Positions 63,568 through 64,000 of a stretch of 64,000 nucleotides of DNA are shown here, piece after piece. The stretch is from Salegentibacter mishustinae (GTDB lineage Bacteria; Bacteroidota; Bacteroidia; Flavobacteriales; Flavobacteriaceae). Within the stretch, counting starts at the first letter, position 1. Every line of letters starts with the position of its first letter. Location of the stretch: the NCBI RefSeq assembly GCF_002900095.1, contig NZ_LLKN01000002.1, forward strand, positions 1,674,001 through 1,738,000. The letters run 5' to 3'. Position numbers and translations under genes: made by a program. The notes below the pieces were generated by a model, which saw only the letters and a program-made list of their open reading frames with translations, was not told the DNA's origin and did not search any database.

Positions 63568-64000
63568 ACCGGGTCATAACCGGATAATGATCGGAGTATT
63601 CATTTTTAAAGCGCTCAAAGGAGTTAATCTGTATCCCAGCATCAAATAGCATAAAGTCTATTCGTAACGGGAAATAATTCAGTTTAAAGGTTTGCCCAAA
63701 ACCTTCTCCAGATTCCAGGAAAGCATCTTTAAACCTTTCATCGTTTATAAACTCATATATATAGGAGAAGGCGGTATTATTAAAATCTCCTGCAATAATA
63801 GTTTTACGCGAAGATTCCCGTACTTTCTTCATCATCATCTCGGCTTGTTCTTGTTGCATTCCAAATCCCTGCCCTATTCTGCCCAATAATTTTTTAGAAT
63901 CTTCCTTTCGTAAATTATCAATTTCGGGCTTTACATTTAAAGATTGGAAGTGAACATTGTAGATACGCAGCGTATCTGTTTTTACGACTATATCGGTATA
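63557..64000 (-). CDS. Endonuclease/exonuclease/phosphatase family protein, C-terminal part
   Basis: The gene is cut by the window end; the frame is open from 64000 and no start lies inside. The visible 147 codons include RIYNVHFQSLNVKP, the catalytic KTIIAGDFNNTAFSYIYEF, and RIDFMLFD with SDHYPVMTRF near the end, the metal- and phosphate-binding motifs of the EEP superfamily (exonuclease III, sphingomyelinase and phosphatase type). The substrate cannot be told. It is convergent with wbqC, with an 11-bp overlap of the two coding ends. Confidence 0.85.
   Translation of the reverse strand, partial: YTDIVVKTDTLRIYNVHFQSLNVKPEIDNLRKEDSKKLLGRIGQGFGMQQEQAEMMMKKVRESSRKTIIAGDFNNTAFSYIYEFINDERFKDAFLESGEGFGQTFKLNYFPLRIDFMLFDAGIQINSFERFKNEYSDHYPVMTRFKI

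Noticed and set aside
1-64000. CRISPR arrays, insertion sequences, integrases and prophage genes
   Set aside because: No spaced direct repeats, transposase or integrase motifs, or phage structural proteins were seen in any strand.

Overview
The window looks like a chromosome segment of a marine-type Flavobacteriaceae (Bacteroidota). The DNA is AT-rich. Many genes are preceded by the Bacteroidota -7 promoter element TAnnTTTG rather than a strong Shine-Dalgarno sequence. The gene families (DUF5683, WbqC, a LepB with an N-terminal membrane domain, a CusA-TolC fusion, UpxY) and the order parA-parB-DUF5683-dapB-lepB-wbqC are typical of flavobacteria. No phage, IS element, integrase or CRISPR array was seen, so this is mostly core genome with a few accessory islands.

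Layout. (1) 1-9.7 kb is a sulfur and respiration neighbourhood. On + lie a DoxX fragment, two tandem secreted DsrE-like proteins and a SoxB-like metallophosphoesterase lipoprotein. Facing them on - is a run Crp/Fnr regulator > TauE/SafE exporter > isoprenylcysteine-methyltransferase-like membrane protein > cydA > cydB > metallo-beta-lactamase-fold protein > two SAM methyltransferases. An FNR-type dyad sits about 41 bp upstream of the predicted TauE start site. (2) 9.8-16.5 kb: a PAQR/hemolysin III protein, sbcDC, an 8-copy 7-bp microsatellite, an orphan UpxY antiterminator and a CDF metal exporter. (3) 16.6-22.9 kb: a CarboxypepD_reg-like exported protein, tRNA-Pro(GGG), a TPR sensor histidine kinase without a partner, a 74-residue protein in a gene-poor stretch, and a flavin amine oxidase. 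(4) 23-31.7 kb: a TPR protein and gyrA in one operon, clpC, a small STAS-like protein and hutH. (5) 32-39.8 kb: housekeeping metabolism, namely nnr, gcvT, an RmlD-like reductase, a pterin dehydratase, a YebC-type regulator, proline dehydrogenase and aroB. (6) 40-47.8 kb: a heavy-metal efflux locus, with an OmpR-type regulator, a sensor kinase, a CusA-like RND pump fused to its own TolC-like outer-membrane factor, and an adaptor lipoprotein. Matching CTTAAG direct-repeat arrays precede the regulator and the pump. (7) 47.8-48.2 kb: tRNA-Pro(TGG) beside a broken tRNA-like copy. (8) 48.2-64 kb: a PQQ sugar dehydrogenase, udk, a DivIC/FtsB-like protein, methylmalonyl-CoA mutase subunits, a dienoyl-CoA-reductase-like SDR, an M16 protease, parAB, DUF5683, dapB, lepB, wbqC and the end of an endonuclease/exonuclease/phosphatase gene.

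The clearest candidates for undescribed biology are regulatory and architectural. They are the 11-bp-phased CTTAAG operator arrays of the metal-efflux locus, the signal-peptide-like segment inside the RND-TolC fusion, the FNR-type operator in the sulfur/cytochrome bd cluster, and two divergent active sites (a SoxB-like GNWE motif and an MBL protein lacking its first metal-binding His). All functions are inferred from sequence patterns; no database search or folding calculation was run.
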